Notes under the pieces: model-generated | The model's database searches: none | The model's input: the letters and a program-made list of their open reading frames with translations, nothing else | What the model was told of the DNA's origin: nothing | Part shown: positions 12,687 through 23,432 of the stretch, piece by piece | Layout of the letters: each line of letters begins with the position of its first letter | How positions within the stretch are numbered: the first letter of the stretch is position 1 | Assembly (NCBI GenBank): GCA_905221605.1 | Contig: CAJNDS010001691.1 | Coordinates: 454,417 to 518,416 of the forward strand | Direction: 5' to 3' | Source of the DNA: Symbiodinium natans | Lineage: Eukaryota > Sar > Dinophyceae > Suessiales > Symbiodiniaceae | DNA length: 64,000 nucleotides | Translations under genes and position numbers: made by a program

Positions 12687-14268
12687 TCAAGAACCAGAGC
12701 CCATGACAACAACCCATGACAACAGGCATGCACCCAAAATCTGCAAGAAGCGTTGGACGGACCCAAGGTGCAGCACGACTGCTTGTGCATGATCGTCTTC
12801 ATGCGCATGCAAGTGCAAAAGCGCCGTCAGCTCCCGCAACGATCCTGCTGCCACATGGAGGTGATAGCACCCCAACCAAACGAACAGGAAGCAAGCGGCG
12901 TAGAAGAATGACGTGTCCCAAACTGCAATGTGTGCTCCCAGAGACGATCCAGGCGCACCACGGGTGCAATTCCACCCCTTCAAGAGGACATCATCTACTT
13001 CAGTGACAACGTATCCCGCTTCAGTTTGGAAGCCCGTTGCGTTTGTCACTGTGTCGGCTGCGGCTTGATGCAAGAGTTTTTCTATCACCTCTGGAAGCAT
13101 CAAAACCAAGATGCTTGCTTCCTTGTAGCCTCCGTGTTTGTGGAAACTGTATTGCCACCCAAGGGCCAAAAGAAGAACCAGAAACGGCAATAGAAACCTT
13201 GATATGGCCGTCTGAACACAGCTTAAACAAGCGTTCCAGGAGTCTGCATGCAGGAGGAAACGCTTTCTCTCGTCCTTGGTGTAGACTAAGAGAAGAATGG
13301 GATTCGAATGATGGGAGGGCTCCGCCTCCTTGATGTTGCTATACTCCTTTTGGCCCACCTTCATGGTGGCACGACCTGTTTCGATTTCCTGGGGCTTGAC
13401 ATGATCACCGTGCTTGCTGTAGATCAGCGCCGCTTGACATTTTGACCCAGATTCCAGACCCTCAATGATCTCAATGGGTCGACCTGGTGCATGTGACTCG
13501 TCAACGGAGCTAAGTCCCTGCTCATCTTGCACTTCCCCGTGGCTGAGGTCGTCCGGATCATTCTCATTCTCGCCATCATCACTCCAACTCTGCCAAGTCT
13601 GGAAGAAATGAAGGTCAAGGTACTCGCCGTTGTCAGATTCGAGTTCCAACTCAAAACACTGAAGTCGCTGACAACCCAACAGACATCTGCACATGCGGAG
13701 CAAACCCTGTGCCAAATTGGAAGGGTGCTCCCATTGCTCCCATGTCCGCTTAGCCCACTGGCAATGATCAGGAACGGCAGGTCCGTAGACACGGTCCAGG
13801 GCTTTCGAAGAAATCATGATGCTCCAGGCCACATATGGACCAATCAACATTGCTGCTGCTTGGCTGCTGAGATAAGCAGCGTCCTCTTGTGGGCTGAGAC
13901 ACCCTGCACGATGCCATTCAACATCTCTCCACAGCAGTCCGACTGAAGACCCCGTGCAAGCTGCCAGCAGAGACCAGGTGTAATTGTAAAAAGAGAAAAC
14001 AATCCCTACGAAGGAACCGATGAGAAAAAGGTATTGCACAAAGTCGGCCTTGTCAGTCCACCGCGTTTTCTGCGAATCAGACCACTTGTCCAAGGCTTGA
14101 TCCATCACGACACCAACCACAAAAAAGAAAAGAAATTGCAAGGAGTCAATTGCGGCAGCCCGGGAGCAGGCTTCTTGCTTGAAGTTCGCCCTCCAGGCAT
14201 CCAGTTTGATGTAGCGTTCATGATACTGCGGGACCTGCCAAGGATCAAGTTGCAAAGAATGCTCAAGT
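12687..14268 (-). CDS. Large polytopic membrane protein exon
   Basis: A single open segment of about 525 codons starts after a CCCCGCAG acceptor (14269-14276) and ends in TGA at 12687. Visible features are a hydrophobic span near residues 42-52 (FLFFFVVGVV), a second near 75-95 (YLFLIGSFVGIVFSFYNY), and a third near 130-150. A Cys- and acid-rich cytosolic-type stretch follows around 195-260 (LELESDNGEYLD, DDGENENDPDDLSHG). Three C-terminal spans follow, including FLLPFLVLLLALGW and FFYAACFLFVWLGCYHLHV, with a His-rich loop (LHLHAHEDDHAQ). I do not recognise the family. Composition and length make it a convincing real exon. Confidence 0.6.
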
Positions 14269-14384
14269 CTGCGGGGTGAGTCTTAATCCTCTCCCGCTTT
14301 TAACCTCCTCCACACCACCTAAAATTCAAATTAGATGGAGTTAAATACAGGGGGGAGGAGATTCCTTCAACTTTAGAATGGAGC

Positions 14385-14660
14385 CCCAACATTCCCCAGG
14401 GCCTGCGGCCCTGCTGCAGCCATTGGACGCGTAAGCAAATGGTCAAAAACCCGACAGCGATGTGCCCAGACAAACTTGTGCTGGCAAAAACAACTTGGAA
14501 AATCAACCCAACAAGCAACAGGAAGATAGCGCAACCAAGATTCACATTCAAGAACAGGATGGTCGTGGAACAACAAGTCCAACAAGTGTCAGGCCGGCAG
14601 GAGCTGCGGAAGCGGCAAGGCAAGTCGATACATGCACATAGGCATGGGCCTAACTGAGTA
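14385..14660 (-). CDS. Candidate upstream exon of the polytopic membrane protein
   Basis: The minus frame is open and includes a hydrophobic helix pair (LGCAIFLLLVGLIFQVVF and HIAVGFLTICLRVQW). It lies just upstream of the acceptor at 14269-14276. This fits an N-terminal transmembrane exon of the same gene. Its donor and start codon are not certain. Confidence 0.35.
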
Positions 14661-14699
14661 CGAGGCGACAAAGTGCAGACAGCCAACGCTCTTTTTAGT

Positions 14700-15735
14700 T
14701 GGCACGGTCACGCGCAGCATCAGATTCTCAAATATGGCTCGGAGTGCTCCTGCTGGCCTCAAAATCCACCATGACGACTGAAAGCTGAACCAACACCGAG
14801 TCCCAGAAGGATAATGATGCAGCGGCCTTCAGGCAAACATGTGCCTCATCCCGTGGCCTGGACACAGGACGAAATAATGTAGCAGAAGATGCCACGTCGT
14901 CTGAGAGCCTTGCAAGCTTCCATGATCTAATGGCTCGCCAAGGTCCTCACCCCTGAAAGAATACTTAAACCCAAATTGACCAAGATGCTCAAAACTCGAA
15001 TCACCCACTGCCTAAACCCGACAAAATCCAAATCCGGGCCTGGCTGAGGGACGGCAGTAACGGCAATGTGCGTTTGTTCCACCGGCGGTTCCTCTTTGGG
15101 GGGGAGGGGGAAGACGGCGGGAGAAAACACTAAAAGCTTAGGTTTTGGAGGCTTAAGATTTAAAGTTTGGAGCTTAGGGCCTAAGAGCTCAGGCGGCGCA
15201 TTGTTAAGACAGGTTGTACACTCTTCCCAGAATTTCATGAAACAGGTGTAAAGCTTCCAGGCCTTGTTGAATTGTTTGCTGGGTTGCCCTGGCGGTTGTG
15301 CACTGCAGCCAACATGTCAACCAGGATTGGAACAGGGCCTGTTAAGACCGCTTCTGAAAGATATTTCCGCTGTCTTGATTATGACCCTCAGCAGCGCCAC
15401 CTAGGGTCTTCGGTCGATGGTTTAAGGCGGATACGAAGCAGAGTTTGCGGATGCTTTGGGTTTGAAGTTTAGAGAGGGTTTAGAGTTAAGAGTAGGGTTT
15501 AGAATCAGAGTCTGGAGTTAAGAGTTTAGGGTTTTGGGTCAGAGCTTGCATAGCATGGCATGTAGACAAAGCAGAATAAGGAAGCTGGCTGCTTGAGAAC
15601 TTGGGATTTTGCCTCCAACAACTTAATTGCAGAATCAGCTATGGCTCTTAATAGCTCTGAAGAAAGCGACGGACAACAACAGGTACCACCACCAGTCGAA
15701 GAACCCAATTCCGTTGGAGGGCTGGATCTCGTTCC
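14700..15735. other. Non-coding stretch
   Basis: No gene recognised. A degenerate TTTAGGG-like stretch (TTTAGAGTTAAGAGTAGGG and similar) occurs at about 15470-15540. Confidence 0.45.
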
Positions 15736-15739
15736 TCTT

Positions 15740-16375
15740 TGGCAAAGGGGGCTTCAAAGCCTTTGGAGCCTTTGAAGCCAGGGTCGAAGGGGGGGAAGGC
15801 AGGAAGGCGGGGAAAACGTAGGGGTCTCAGAACAAAGGCTTTAAAGGCTTTGACGAAGGCTTTGAAGGCTTTGAAGGGTAAGCGAAGGAAGCTTCAAAGT
15901 CTTCAAAGGTGAAGACAAGGGAGGCTTTGAAGGCTTTAAAGGCAAGAACGAAGGGAGCTTCAAGACTCCGTCTTATCACTGCTCCTCTGATTTTTCAATA
16001 CAAAAAACAAAAGAATCAAGGGAAGTGGAATTTAGAAGAAATTCTCTTAAAATACAAATAACCAAAAAGATTCAAGGAAGGTGGAATTTAGAACACATTT
16101 CTTCTCTCTTCTCCCTTCCTTCCCCCAATTCTCAGGCTTTAAAGGTAAAAACGAAGGGGGGGGGTTCGAAGAAAGACGAAGGGGGCTTGAGGCTTCGAAG
16201 GTCCTTTAGCCTTCAAAGCCTTCAAAGCCCCTTCGTTCTTGTAAGCCGAAGGGGGGCTTCAGACCTTTGGCGCAAAGGGGCTTCGAAGCCTCCCCTTCGA
16301 CTTTGCCTTCAAAGGCTTCAAAGCCTTTGAAGGCTTCGAAGGATGAAGCCCCCTTGATAACTAAAGCCCTCTCCT
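15740..16375. repeat. TTTGAAGGC-type cryptic repeats in inverted blocks
   Basis: From about 15740 to 15960 the plus strand repeats AGGCTTTGAAGGC-like units. From about 16195 to 16375 the complementary units (GCCTTCAAAGCC) dominate, so the two halves are an imperfect inverted repeat. Between them (about 16010-16115) a smaller direct repeat is present, AAGAATCAAGGGAAGTGG and AAGATTCAAGGAAGGTGG. Open frames through the block encode only low-complexity KASKPLKASK/FEGFEA peptides and are not called as genes. Confidence 0.75.
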
Positions 16376-16439
16376 TCGTGAAGGTTCTCGGATCCTGCCT
16401 GTCCGTTGGGCGCGCGTTCTCTAAAACGTCTGCACCTCT

Positions 16440-16655
16440 TACACTGTGCCGCCTTTCAGTCGCTGCGGACGGCACATCTTAAAGACAGCAAAAACAAAGC
16501 CAGCATGACCAGCGCAAGGCCGCTTGCCAGCCAACGGGGGCTGCCAAGTTGCTCCAGCGCCTTGCCGTGACGCGTTGACAATGCTGTCTAGAAGAAGGCC
16601 AAGAACTTCTTCAAAGAGAGTAAGTTGTCTGGCACAGAATGTGGCCTGCAAGCGG
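16440..16655 (-). CDS. Candidate exon, function unknown
   Basis: The minus frame is open with an amphipathic and hydrophobic composition (QLTLFEEVLGLLLDSIVNAS, then HAGFVFAVFKMC). It lies between two repeat blocks. No family or splice sites could be assigned. Low confidence. Confidence 0.18.
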
Positions 16656-16669
16656 AGTGAAGAAAAAAT

Positions 16670-17356
16670 CCAACACGTTCCAGTGCAGAATCGTCACTGC
16701 CATACACAGCCAAGGAAGACTTACAAGTGCGCGTCTTTAAGCGGGTCTCTCTTACCCTTCTTTGGCCCAGAGCTTCAAGCACCAGCTCAAATCCCTTGGA
16801 GGCCCGATGCCTTGAAGGTCTTGGCACACCCTACACCCCAAACTCAAAACCCAAAACCCCAAACCAAAACCCAAAACCCCAAACTCTAAACCCTACAGAA
16901 CGGTAGAGATGCACGAGGCCTGGTTGTCTTCGGAAACCGACTGGGCCAAGACCTTCAAGGCATCATTAGCTGGAGATTAGGGCTTAGCCAGATGGGCCTC
17001 CAAGGGACTTGAGCTGGTGCCTGGATCTCTTGGAGGTGGAGGGTTTGGGGTTTAGGGTTCAGAGTTTAGGGTTTAAGGTTTGGGATCAATTGGGCCAAAG
17101 AAGGGTAAGAGAGAGACCCGCTTAAAGACGCGCACTTGTAAGTCTTCCTTGGCTGCGCATGGCGGTGACGATTCTGCACTGGAACGTGTTGACTTAGCCA
17201 GATGGGCCTCCAAGGGACTTGAGCGGTGCCTGGAGCCCTTGGGGGTGGAGGGTTTGGGGTTTAGGATTCAGAGTTTAGGGTTTAAGGTTTGGGATCAATT
17301 GGGCAAGAAGGGTAAGAGAGAGACCCGCTTAAAGACGCGCACTTGTAAGTCTTCTT
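16670..17356. repeat. Nested inverted and direct repeats left of the retrotransposon
   Basis: A unit beginning ATTGGGCCAAAGAAGGG and ending near GGAACGTGTTGA is present on the plus strand at 17083-17193 and again, truncated, at 17296-17356. An inverted copy lies at 16670-16770. A second unit (GGGCCAAGACCTTCAAGGC ... GGAGGTGGAGGGTTTGGGG) lies at 16917-17062, partly again at 17194-17260, and in inverted partial form at about 16770-16826. The short open frames here (RETRLKTRTCKSSLA) arise from the duplicated unit. Interspersed CCCTAAA/TTTAGGG-like motifs join the units. Confidence 0.8.
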
Positions 17357-17369
17357 GAACCTAAACCCT

Positions 17370-17752
17370 ACGTGAAAAACCGAAGGTCCCTCTGGTACCT
17401 TTTCCCTTGAAAGCACGAACCCTGACCTCTCACACAAGTGCGGACAGCTCTCTCTTTTTCACAGTCAGAGCCACTTGAGCCATGAGCCAAAAGTCACGAA
17501 GTGCACAAACTAAACGAATTCTCTCTTGTGAGCTTAAACTCAGCTTCAGAACGAAGTTCCTACACACTGCACACTCACTTTAAATAGCGTATTGGGCAAA
17601 AACACACTCGTATGATTTCCTTGGAAATCAACGAGGCATAAACCATCGAGGATGGGATCACACGGATTCCCAATCACTCCGAAGCAAAACAAACCTATAC
17701 AAGCTGATCCAAAACATGACAAAAACATCACTGATCAGCCACAATCTTCCAC
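17370..17752 (-). repeat. 3' LTR of the copia element
   Basis: This is the left copy of the LTR and is 383 bases long. Read in element orientation it starts (G)TGGAAGATTGTGG and ends TTTTTCA(CGT), with TG...CA termini just inside. It differs from the right copy at three positions: two near 17538-17542 and one at about 17658. Confidence 0.92.
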
Positions 17753-17760
17753 CCCCCGCA
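17753..17760 (-). promoter_or_regulatory. Polypurine tract
   Basis: Directly upstream of the 3' LTR, in element orientation, is ATGCGGGGGG. It is a purine run in the place expected for plus-strand priming. Confidence 0.65.
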
Positions 17761-18489
17761 TTTTGCTGAGGGTTCATGTCAAAGATCTGAAGTCCAAGCC
17801 CAGCTCGGCACTTCAACACTAAGGGGATGCCCTGGCCACATTCCCTTGGTGCGTACTCGCCACCAAACGAAACAAACAACACACCAGTCGATCTCTGACA
17901 TCAAACTTAAAACTCATGCAAGATCCCACCATCAGGCAGGTTGTCCTGGGTCCACATCACTGGTAACCCAAGAGTTCGTTGTCCAAACACGTGAAAAACG
18001 AATTAAACTTGCATCCACCTGCACTGGGGCAGGGTTGTCTTGGAACGAATCCAAGAGTTCGTGGTGACAAACACGTGAAAACGAATTAATGCAAGCTTCA
18101 GATGTTTCCCACTCAGCACTCGACCTTGTCGTGGTACTCCTCCTCAGTCTCGCATCTTCCAGGTCACCAAACTCACCAACTAGCATCGGCTAGCTGATCC
18201 TTCAGGAAAAGATTGGCTTCATAGTTTCGCTTCTTCCAGCGTACCATCAGCCAAAAACGTCTTCAGAGGTGGCAATCAGACGCCTTGCAGAAGGGGCTAT
18301 AGAGTCCCTCGTTGAGTTTCATCATCATTTTGCCTCCTCTTTGCAAACTTCTCATGCACTGAAACAAGGGCTCACACTAACCAGAAAAATCGCGGGCGCT
18401 CCATGGCGGCAACGCGGCCATGGCTTCCAAAAAAATGGCTGCGGGTTTCACTCACCCACCCAACCACTGAGATCACTTAGCATCTCAGT
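17761..18489 (-). other. 3' untranslated region of the copia element
   Basis: No frame is conserved here. A direct repeat is visible: CAAGAGTTCGTTGTCCAAAC (about 17968) and CAAGAGTTCGTGGTGACAAA (about 18050) are each followed by ACACGTGAAAAACGAATTAA-like sequence. The repeated block is 50-55 bases long. Confidence 0.5.
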
Positions 18490-20430
18490 TCATTCTTCAT
18501 CCTCTTCGCCCTTCTTCTCGCCAGCTCCAGTTGACTCCATCAACTTGGCGCGGCGCTCCTTGGCGGCTTCCTTCATCTCCGCCAACTCAGCCGTCCTCGT
18601 TTCCATCATCACATCCTGCGAAGATCGGCTAGGCTCAGCTGGCGTCTCCGCAGGCCTCTCAGTTGGCTGGTCTCCAACCTTTCTCTTCTTCTCTTCCAAC
18701 ATCAGCTCCAAATCGGCAACACTAAAGCTTGCCTTCACACGCTCAGCAATCTGCGCGATAGCTGCTGCATCCAACTCAGATGGTACAACTGACACAGGCG
18801 AGCGAACCGCTTCGCCTTCCAGCTTTGCTCTCTTAGCAGCTTCTTCCTCGGCAGCTGACAGGTCGGCGATGCGCTTGCGCTTTCGCTCAGCTTCCTCGAA
18901 CTCTCGGTCTTGCTGTTCCGCTGCAGCCTTGAGGATCCGCTTCAGGTCCTTTTCCTCCTTCTCGAGTTTCCCAACATTCTCACCCATGATCCCAAAGGCT
19001 TGCTGCCACATGTCGGCAGGCAACGTCAAGTTGAACCTCACCACATAGTCGGTCGGCAAGTGCCACTTACACTTGCAGATCCACACAACACCGCTTCGAG
19101 TTTCACTCGCAACCACCTTCTTCCAGCTTGCCGCCCTCTGCGTGTCGGTGATCTCCTCTTTCTTTTTCTCCAGGTCCTCCAAGAATCCTGCAACAGACTC
19201 CATCACGGATCTGTAGTGGCTGTAGGCCACAAACGACCACTTGGGGACTGGTCTCTCCCTCAGCTCCGGCTCGTGAATCCGAAGTGTATCACACGACAAC
19301 ATCGAAATCACTCGCACTCGCTCCACCAGTTCCTTAAACACCAAGGATCCTTCCTTTGCACTTCTCTTCCAGCGCAACACCCATGGGGGATAATACGAGC
19401 TCTCAGCTTCATCCTCCATGATCCTCTCTGCTCCCAAAATGGGTAGCATGCACAACAGATCCACCATCCGCAAGACTCCGAGGTCCTGGTGCTCACCCAG
19501 AAGCAAAACAGGGACTATCCCTTTTCTCTTCAAGTACCTCACGAAGCTCAACATCGCCAGGCCACACGTTCCCGGCGGTACTTCCATGTACAGTCCTCCT
19601 TCATTCACTGCCATCTCCCAGATGATGGCCTTGCCACCAATCTGTCCACGGACATCCAAGATTCCGAAGATCTTCGTGGGTTTCTCCTGTAGCTCACACA
19701 CCTCCTGGATGGGCTTCACCAGCTTCTCGTATGAGCTTTGATAGCGCAACATATCCTTGTCGGATAGCGTGCCTACCACGTCCTTGAGCTCTAGCTCATC
19801 CACTGGAGTTCCGCGCCGGCAGATACTCCATGACACATCACCGAACCACTTCGGCGGCTCTGGATCCGCCAGCTCCGGAAACACGTCGACCATCCGTTCA
19901 ATCACCTTCGGCATGGCCTTGGGTTTCGGTGCAGCTTGGCCTGAGCCTCGGCTTTCACCTTTATCACCCCTTTTTCCAGCAGCTCGGCGCTCCTTCTCTG
20001 CCTCTCGGAGATGGAATGCATGGCTTGCATCCGTGCCAGAGACTGTCACAGTCTGTTTGCACTTTTCGCACTTGGGCTTGCCACTTTCATCCCAGCTCAA
20101 CCCGGCAGCATGCTCGGATCTGAACAACCATTTGCAAACCTTACACCAAAAGGGGCTTTTCATCTCAGCACCCTGCTCACCCTTCCTGCTGTCTTCAGCT
20201 GCCATTTTCCTGTCCTTCACCAAAGGTACAGGCTCCAGGCTAGGGCTAGCTTCCGTGGTGCTTGAACCAAAGCTTTTGCGGTTGGACCATAAATCCATTT
20301 CTTGAACCTCAGGGGAAGAGTCTTCACGAAGGGTTTCGGGACTTCTAAGGTGGAAATTTTCAAAAACTTCGCCACACTTTTTCACACTTTTCAACGATCC
20401 AACTTGCTCCACACTGCATCCAGTTGCCTC
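18490..20430 (-). CDS. Extra C-terminal region after RNase H (sub-feature)
   Basis: About 650 codons follow the RNase H end in the same frame. They contain a four-Cys cluster with C-x2-C spacing twice (coding about 20055-20155), a Lys/Pro-rich linker (APKPKAMPKV), a hydrophobic-core region (YMEVPPGTCGLAMLSFVRYL), a PPWVLRWKR segment, and a C-terminal Glu/Lys/Arg-rich region predicted by eye to be helical. No fold is recognised. It may be an envelope-position, targeting or captured host-type domain. That it stayed open while LTR divergence is low fits recent selection or simply youth. Confidence 0.6.
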   Translation of the reverse strand, partial: EATGCSVEQVGSLKSVKKCGEVFENFHLRSPETLREDSSPEVQEMDLWSNRKSFGSSTTEASPSLEPVPLVKDRKMAAEDSRKGEQGAEMKSPFWCKVCKWLFRSEHAAGLSWDESGKPKCEKCKQTVTVSGTDASHAFHLREAEKERRAAGKRGDKGESRGSGQAAPKPKAMPKVIERMVDVFPELADPEPPKWFGDVSWSICRRGTPVDELELKDVVGTLSDKDMLRYQSSYEKLVKPIQEVCELQEKPTKIFGILDVRGQIGGKAIIWEMAVNEGGLYMEVPPGTCGLAMLSFVRYLKRKGIVPVLLLGEHQDLGVLRMVDLLCMLPILGAERIMEDEAESSYYPPWVLRWKRSAKEGSLVFKELVERVRVISMLSCDTLRIHEPELRERPVPKWSFVAYSHYRSVMESVAGFLEDLEKKKEEITDTQRAASWKKVVASETRSGVVWICKCKWHLPTDYVVRFNLTLPADMWQQAFGIMGENVGKLEKEEKDLKRILKAAAEQQDREFEEAERKRKRIADLSAAEEEAAKRAKLEGEAVRSPVSVVPSELDAAAIAQIAERVKASFSVADLELMLEEKKRKVGDQPTERPAETPAEPSRSSQDVMMETRTAELAEMKEAAKERRAKLMESTGAGEKKGEEDEE

Positions 20431-23400
20431 GGCACACTGGCATGCCTGAACTCCAACCCTTGGTCGGATTCCACAGATCCTCCACACCTGCTGCACATCT
20501 TCACCAGGGTATATACCCATAGCTTGCTGGTGCTGACAGAATGTCACTTGACTCAAGCACTTTGTAAGAACGTCAGCGATCATTCCCGCTGTCGGGCACC
20601 AAATGACCTTCAAGGTCTGAGCTTCCTGTATCCGCTCCTGAAGATAGCAGACAGCGATGTCTAAGTGGCGAACTCGCCTACTCAACCCACGGTTTAGCAA
20701 AACCGCTCTCGCTGAGGAACTGTCAGTGTGCAATCGGATCGTGACATCTGACTCGGCCAACTGACCGATCAAAGTCGCAAGTCCCTCACTCTCCTGTACC
20801 GCAGTCAAGATGGCTCTCAACTCGGCTTCACAAGAACTCAGCGATACACACCCTTGAACTCGAGAGATTCCCTTGATCAGGCATCCTCTATAAAAGATGG
20901 CTATGCCCGACACAGATCTTCGTCCTAACGACGCTTGGGGTGCCCAACTGGCATCCGCATACACTTCCAGCTGCGCCGGCCCACTGTCCGGTACATTCCC
21001 ATCAGGGCCAAAGTACTGCCATGCATGGTATTGTCCCTTTAGGAACCTAATCACTTGTCGCAATGCTTGCTCAAAGCATGCTGTTGGCTTGGACTGTCCT
21101 TGCGAAAGAATGGACATCCACCTACTCAGGTCAGGTCTCGACTGACCCCACCATGCAATCCGGCCAAGTACTGCTCTGTACCTCGCAGCTGCAGTGTCAC
21201 TCAACTCAGGATCCGAACCACTTGCTCTGCCCTTCTCGACCGTTTTCACGATGTCCGGAGGAGCAGTAACCACCTTCAGGTCCTTACAGAACTCTGTCTC
21301 GAACAGGGCATCTAAGTATGCCGGGGGCACTCGCATCCTGAGATGACTCCCTTGTCTCTCAATCTCTCGCCCCAAAAAGGTGATCTTTCCACCAGTGGAA
21401 GTGATTCGACCCGTTTCCTTGATCTTCAACTCTCCGTTCAGGGTGTCGGTCACCAACCGAATGGCATCTCTAGTGCCACACAGAATCAAATCGTCCACAT
21501 AGCACAACATGAGGAATCTTTTCCCTCTCACAGTGCCCTCGAAGACGGAAGGTTCCGTTGGGCATTGCTTCAACCCAACTTTCTTCACAACTGTCGCCAG
21601 CTTCAAGTTCCAAGCTTTGGCGGCAACTCTCAAACCATTCATGGCTTGATCCAGAATCATAAACACCGGGACATAATAGTCCTTGCAGGCGGAAACATCC
21701 TTGGGCAATTGGATAATCGCCTTCGATCCTTTCGGAAGGGGGGAATGCAAGAATGCAGTGCTAACATCCAAAGTTGCGATATCCATAGCATCTACCGAAG
21801 CAATGGCCAAAAGCGTCCGTAACGCTTCTAAAGAAGGAGTCGTAGCACTCAGTCCTAAAGATGATGCTGTGCTCCCCTTTGCGATGTCTTGCACCACACA
21901 CCGAGCTCTCACAGCTTCCTTGCCATTCACCACCTTTGGGCCTATGACCCATCGGGTTGGGATGATCTTTATCCCATGCTGACGAGCAAACTTCTGAGCC
22001 TCGTCTGCTCCAACCACTCTCCCTGCTTTGTGAGCAGTCATACTCTGCAGCTCAGTTCGCCGGCCTTCCACTGTTTTATCCACATCTAATGGACATCCAT
22101 CTATCTCAGACAGAACACTCGTGGGTCTTGCCAGCCAAACTTGGGATCCACACACCTTCATGGACTCCGGGAAAGTGCTATTCTTGTTGAGCAGAATCGA
22201 ATTGGTCACATGTACCAACTTCGGACTCTCGTCACTGCTTACCATTTTAATAGGACCTTGAGGCACATCGAGTCTTGGGTCTAAATAAATACGATTGATC
22301 AGCCGGGGAACTCGATTGGACTCATCTGGAACTGAGTTCACATCTGAAGTTAAACTCTCTAAACGCCGGGGAACTCGACTGGACTCATTTGGAACTGAAT
22401 CCACATCCATTTGAGGTTTTTCTTCCTCCATTGGGATCGCTTCATCCTCAGCGGGAGTTTCTCCTTCGAAGTATCCAGGTTCCATTGCCTCATCTGGAAT
22501 CCCTTGGTAAGGCAAACTTGGATCCTCAAAATCCTCCATGTCAACATCCACAACTTCTGTCGCAGGTGTTGGGACGCTTTGCTTCTCCTCCAACTTGGGA
22601 TCTGGTCGACTCTCATAGGTGATCTTCGGGCGTTTCAGGAGTGAAGGCTCACTTCCAGACTCCATCACCCCCGCATCCTTTGAGCTTCTCTGGTCCATTT
22701 TTGGAGTTTCCTCTGTTGGTTCTTTCGATTCCAACCGTTGTCGTTGAGCTTTCAACCAATCATCATACCGTTTTCGGCATTCAGCATTGTGGTTGGCTTT
22801 TCCTCTTTTTGGACCACACGCAGGACAGTTCGCTGTGCCACCATGTTCCTTCACCCATGCAGCTGGAGGTCCAACTTTGCTCATGTCGGTGGTCGGTCCC
22901 TCAGACACTCGGCCCTCAAAGGCCTTGTCCGCTTCACCTTCAATCCGATCGGGCACACCATCCTCTTTCTCCTTCAGAATCGGGGGAGCCAATGTATCCG
23001 ATGGATCATGCTCCTTGAGCAAATGTTGACAATGCTCCAACCCAATCTTCAACGGAACGATGTGCTTGATGGACTTTGCTCGAAAGTGTTTTGGACAACC
23101 ATCCACCATGGCACTCACAACATGAGTCAAGCCACCAACTTCAGGGTACACATAGGCTGCTTCCACAAACCGGGAGAGCGCCGTGGTTTTCATCGAATCC
23201 GGTAGCTCAGCCAGAACTGTAGCACCTATCAACGACGATCCACACTCATGGAGGGATCTCTGTAGTACCAACTCCTGGGGTGATTTCTTCCCATCAAAGG
23301 CAGCTGCATGGTGATTGTGCATTGCAGCACAGTAAATCAGACCAAACTCAAACGCTCGAGGACTTCTTTTCAAGTCAAAGCCCTGCGCTCGTAGATCCAA

Positions 23401-23432
23401 CCTCACCGTGCTGAACAACTCCTTGAGTGTCT
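18490..23432 (-). CDS. Copia polyprotein part 2: integrase C-terminus, reverse transcriptase, RNase H, unknown extension
   Basis: This frame is open for about 1640 codons. It starts inside the integrase (FSTVRLDLRAQGF) with no ATG at its beginning. The copia reverse transcriptase follows: RARCVVQDIAKG, TLDVSTAFLHSPLPKGSK (about residues 550-567), and the catalytic CYVDDLILCG (about 638-647). RNase H runs from about 818 (VYADASWAPQ), with GRRSVSGIAIFYRG, SSCEAELRAI and LHTDSSSARAVL, to about 960. After that the frame continues another 650 residues. It passes a zinc-ribbon-like CKVCKW...CEKCKQ (about 1090-1120), a globular section (about 1180-1440) and a charged coiled-coil-like C-terminus with a KRKR basic patch, ending EEDEE. 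Copia polyproteins normally end soon after RNase H, so this extension is unusual. The 16-base overlap with part 1 reflects a one-base frame break rather than two genes. Confidence 0.88.

Noticed and set aside
15740-16475. FEGFEA/KASKPLKASK repeat protein
   Set aside because: All frames of the TTTGAAGGC repeat are open on both strands; nothing distinguishes a coding frame.
18269-19048. Plus-strand Ser-rich ORF of 259 codons
   Set aside because: It lies antisense to the copia polyprotein C-terminus and has only compositional serine richness.
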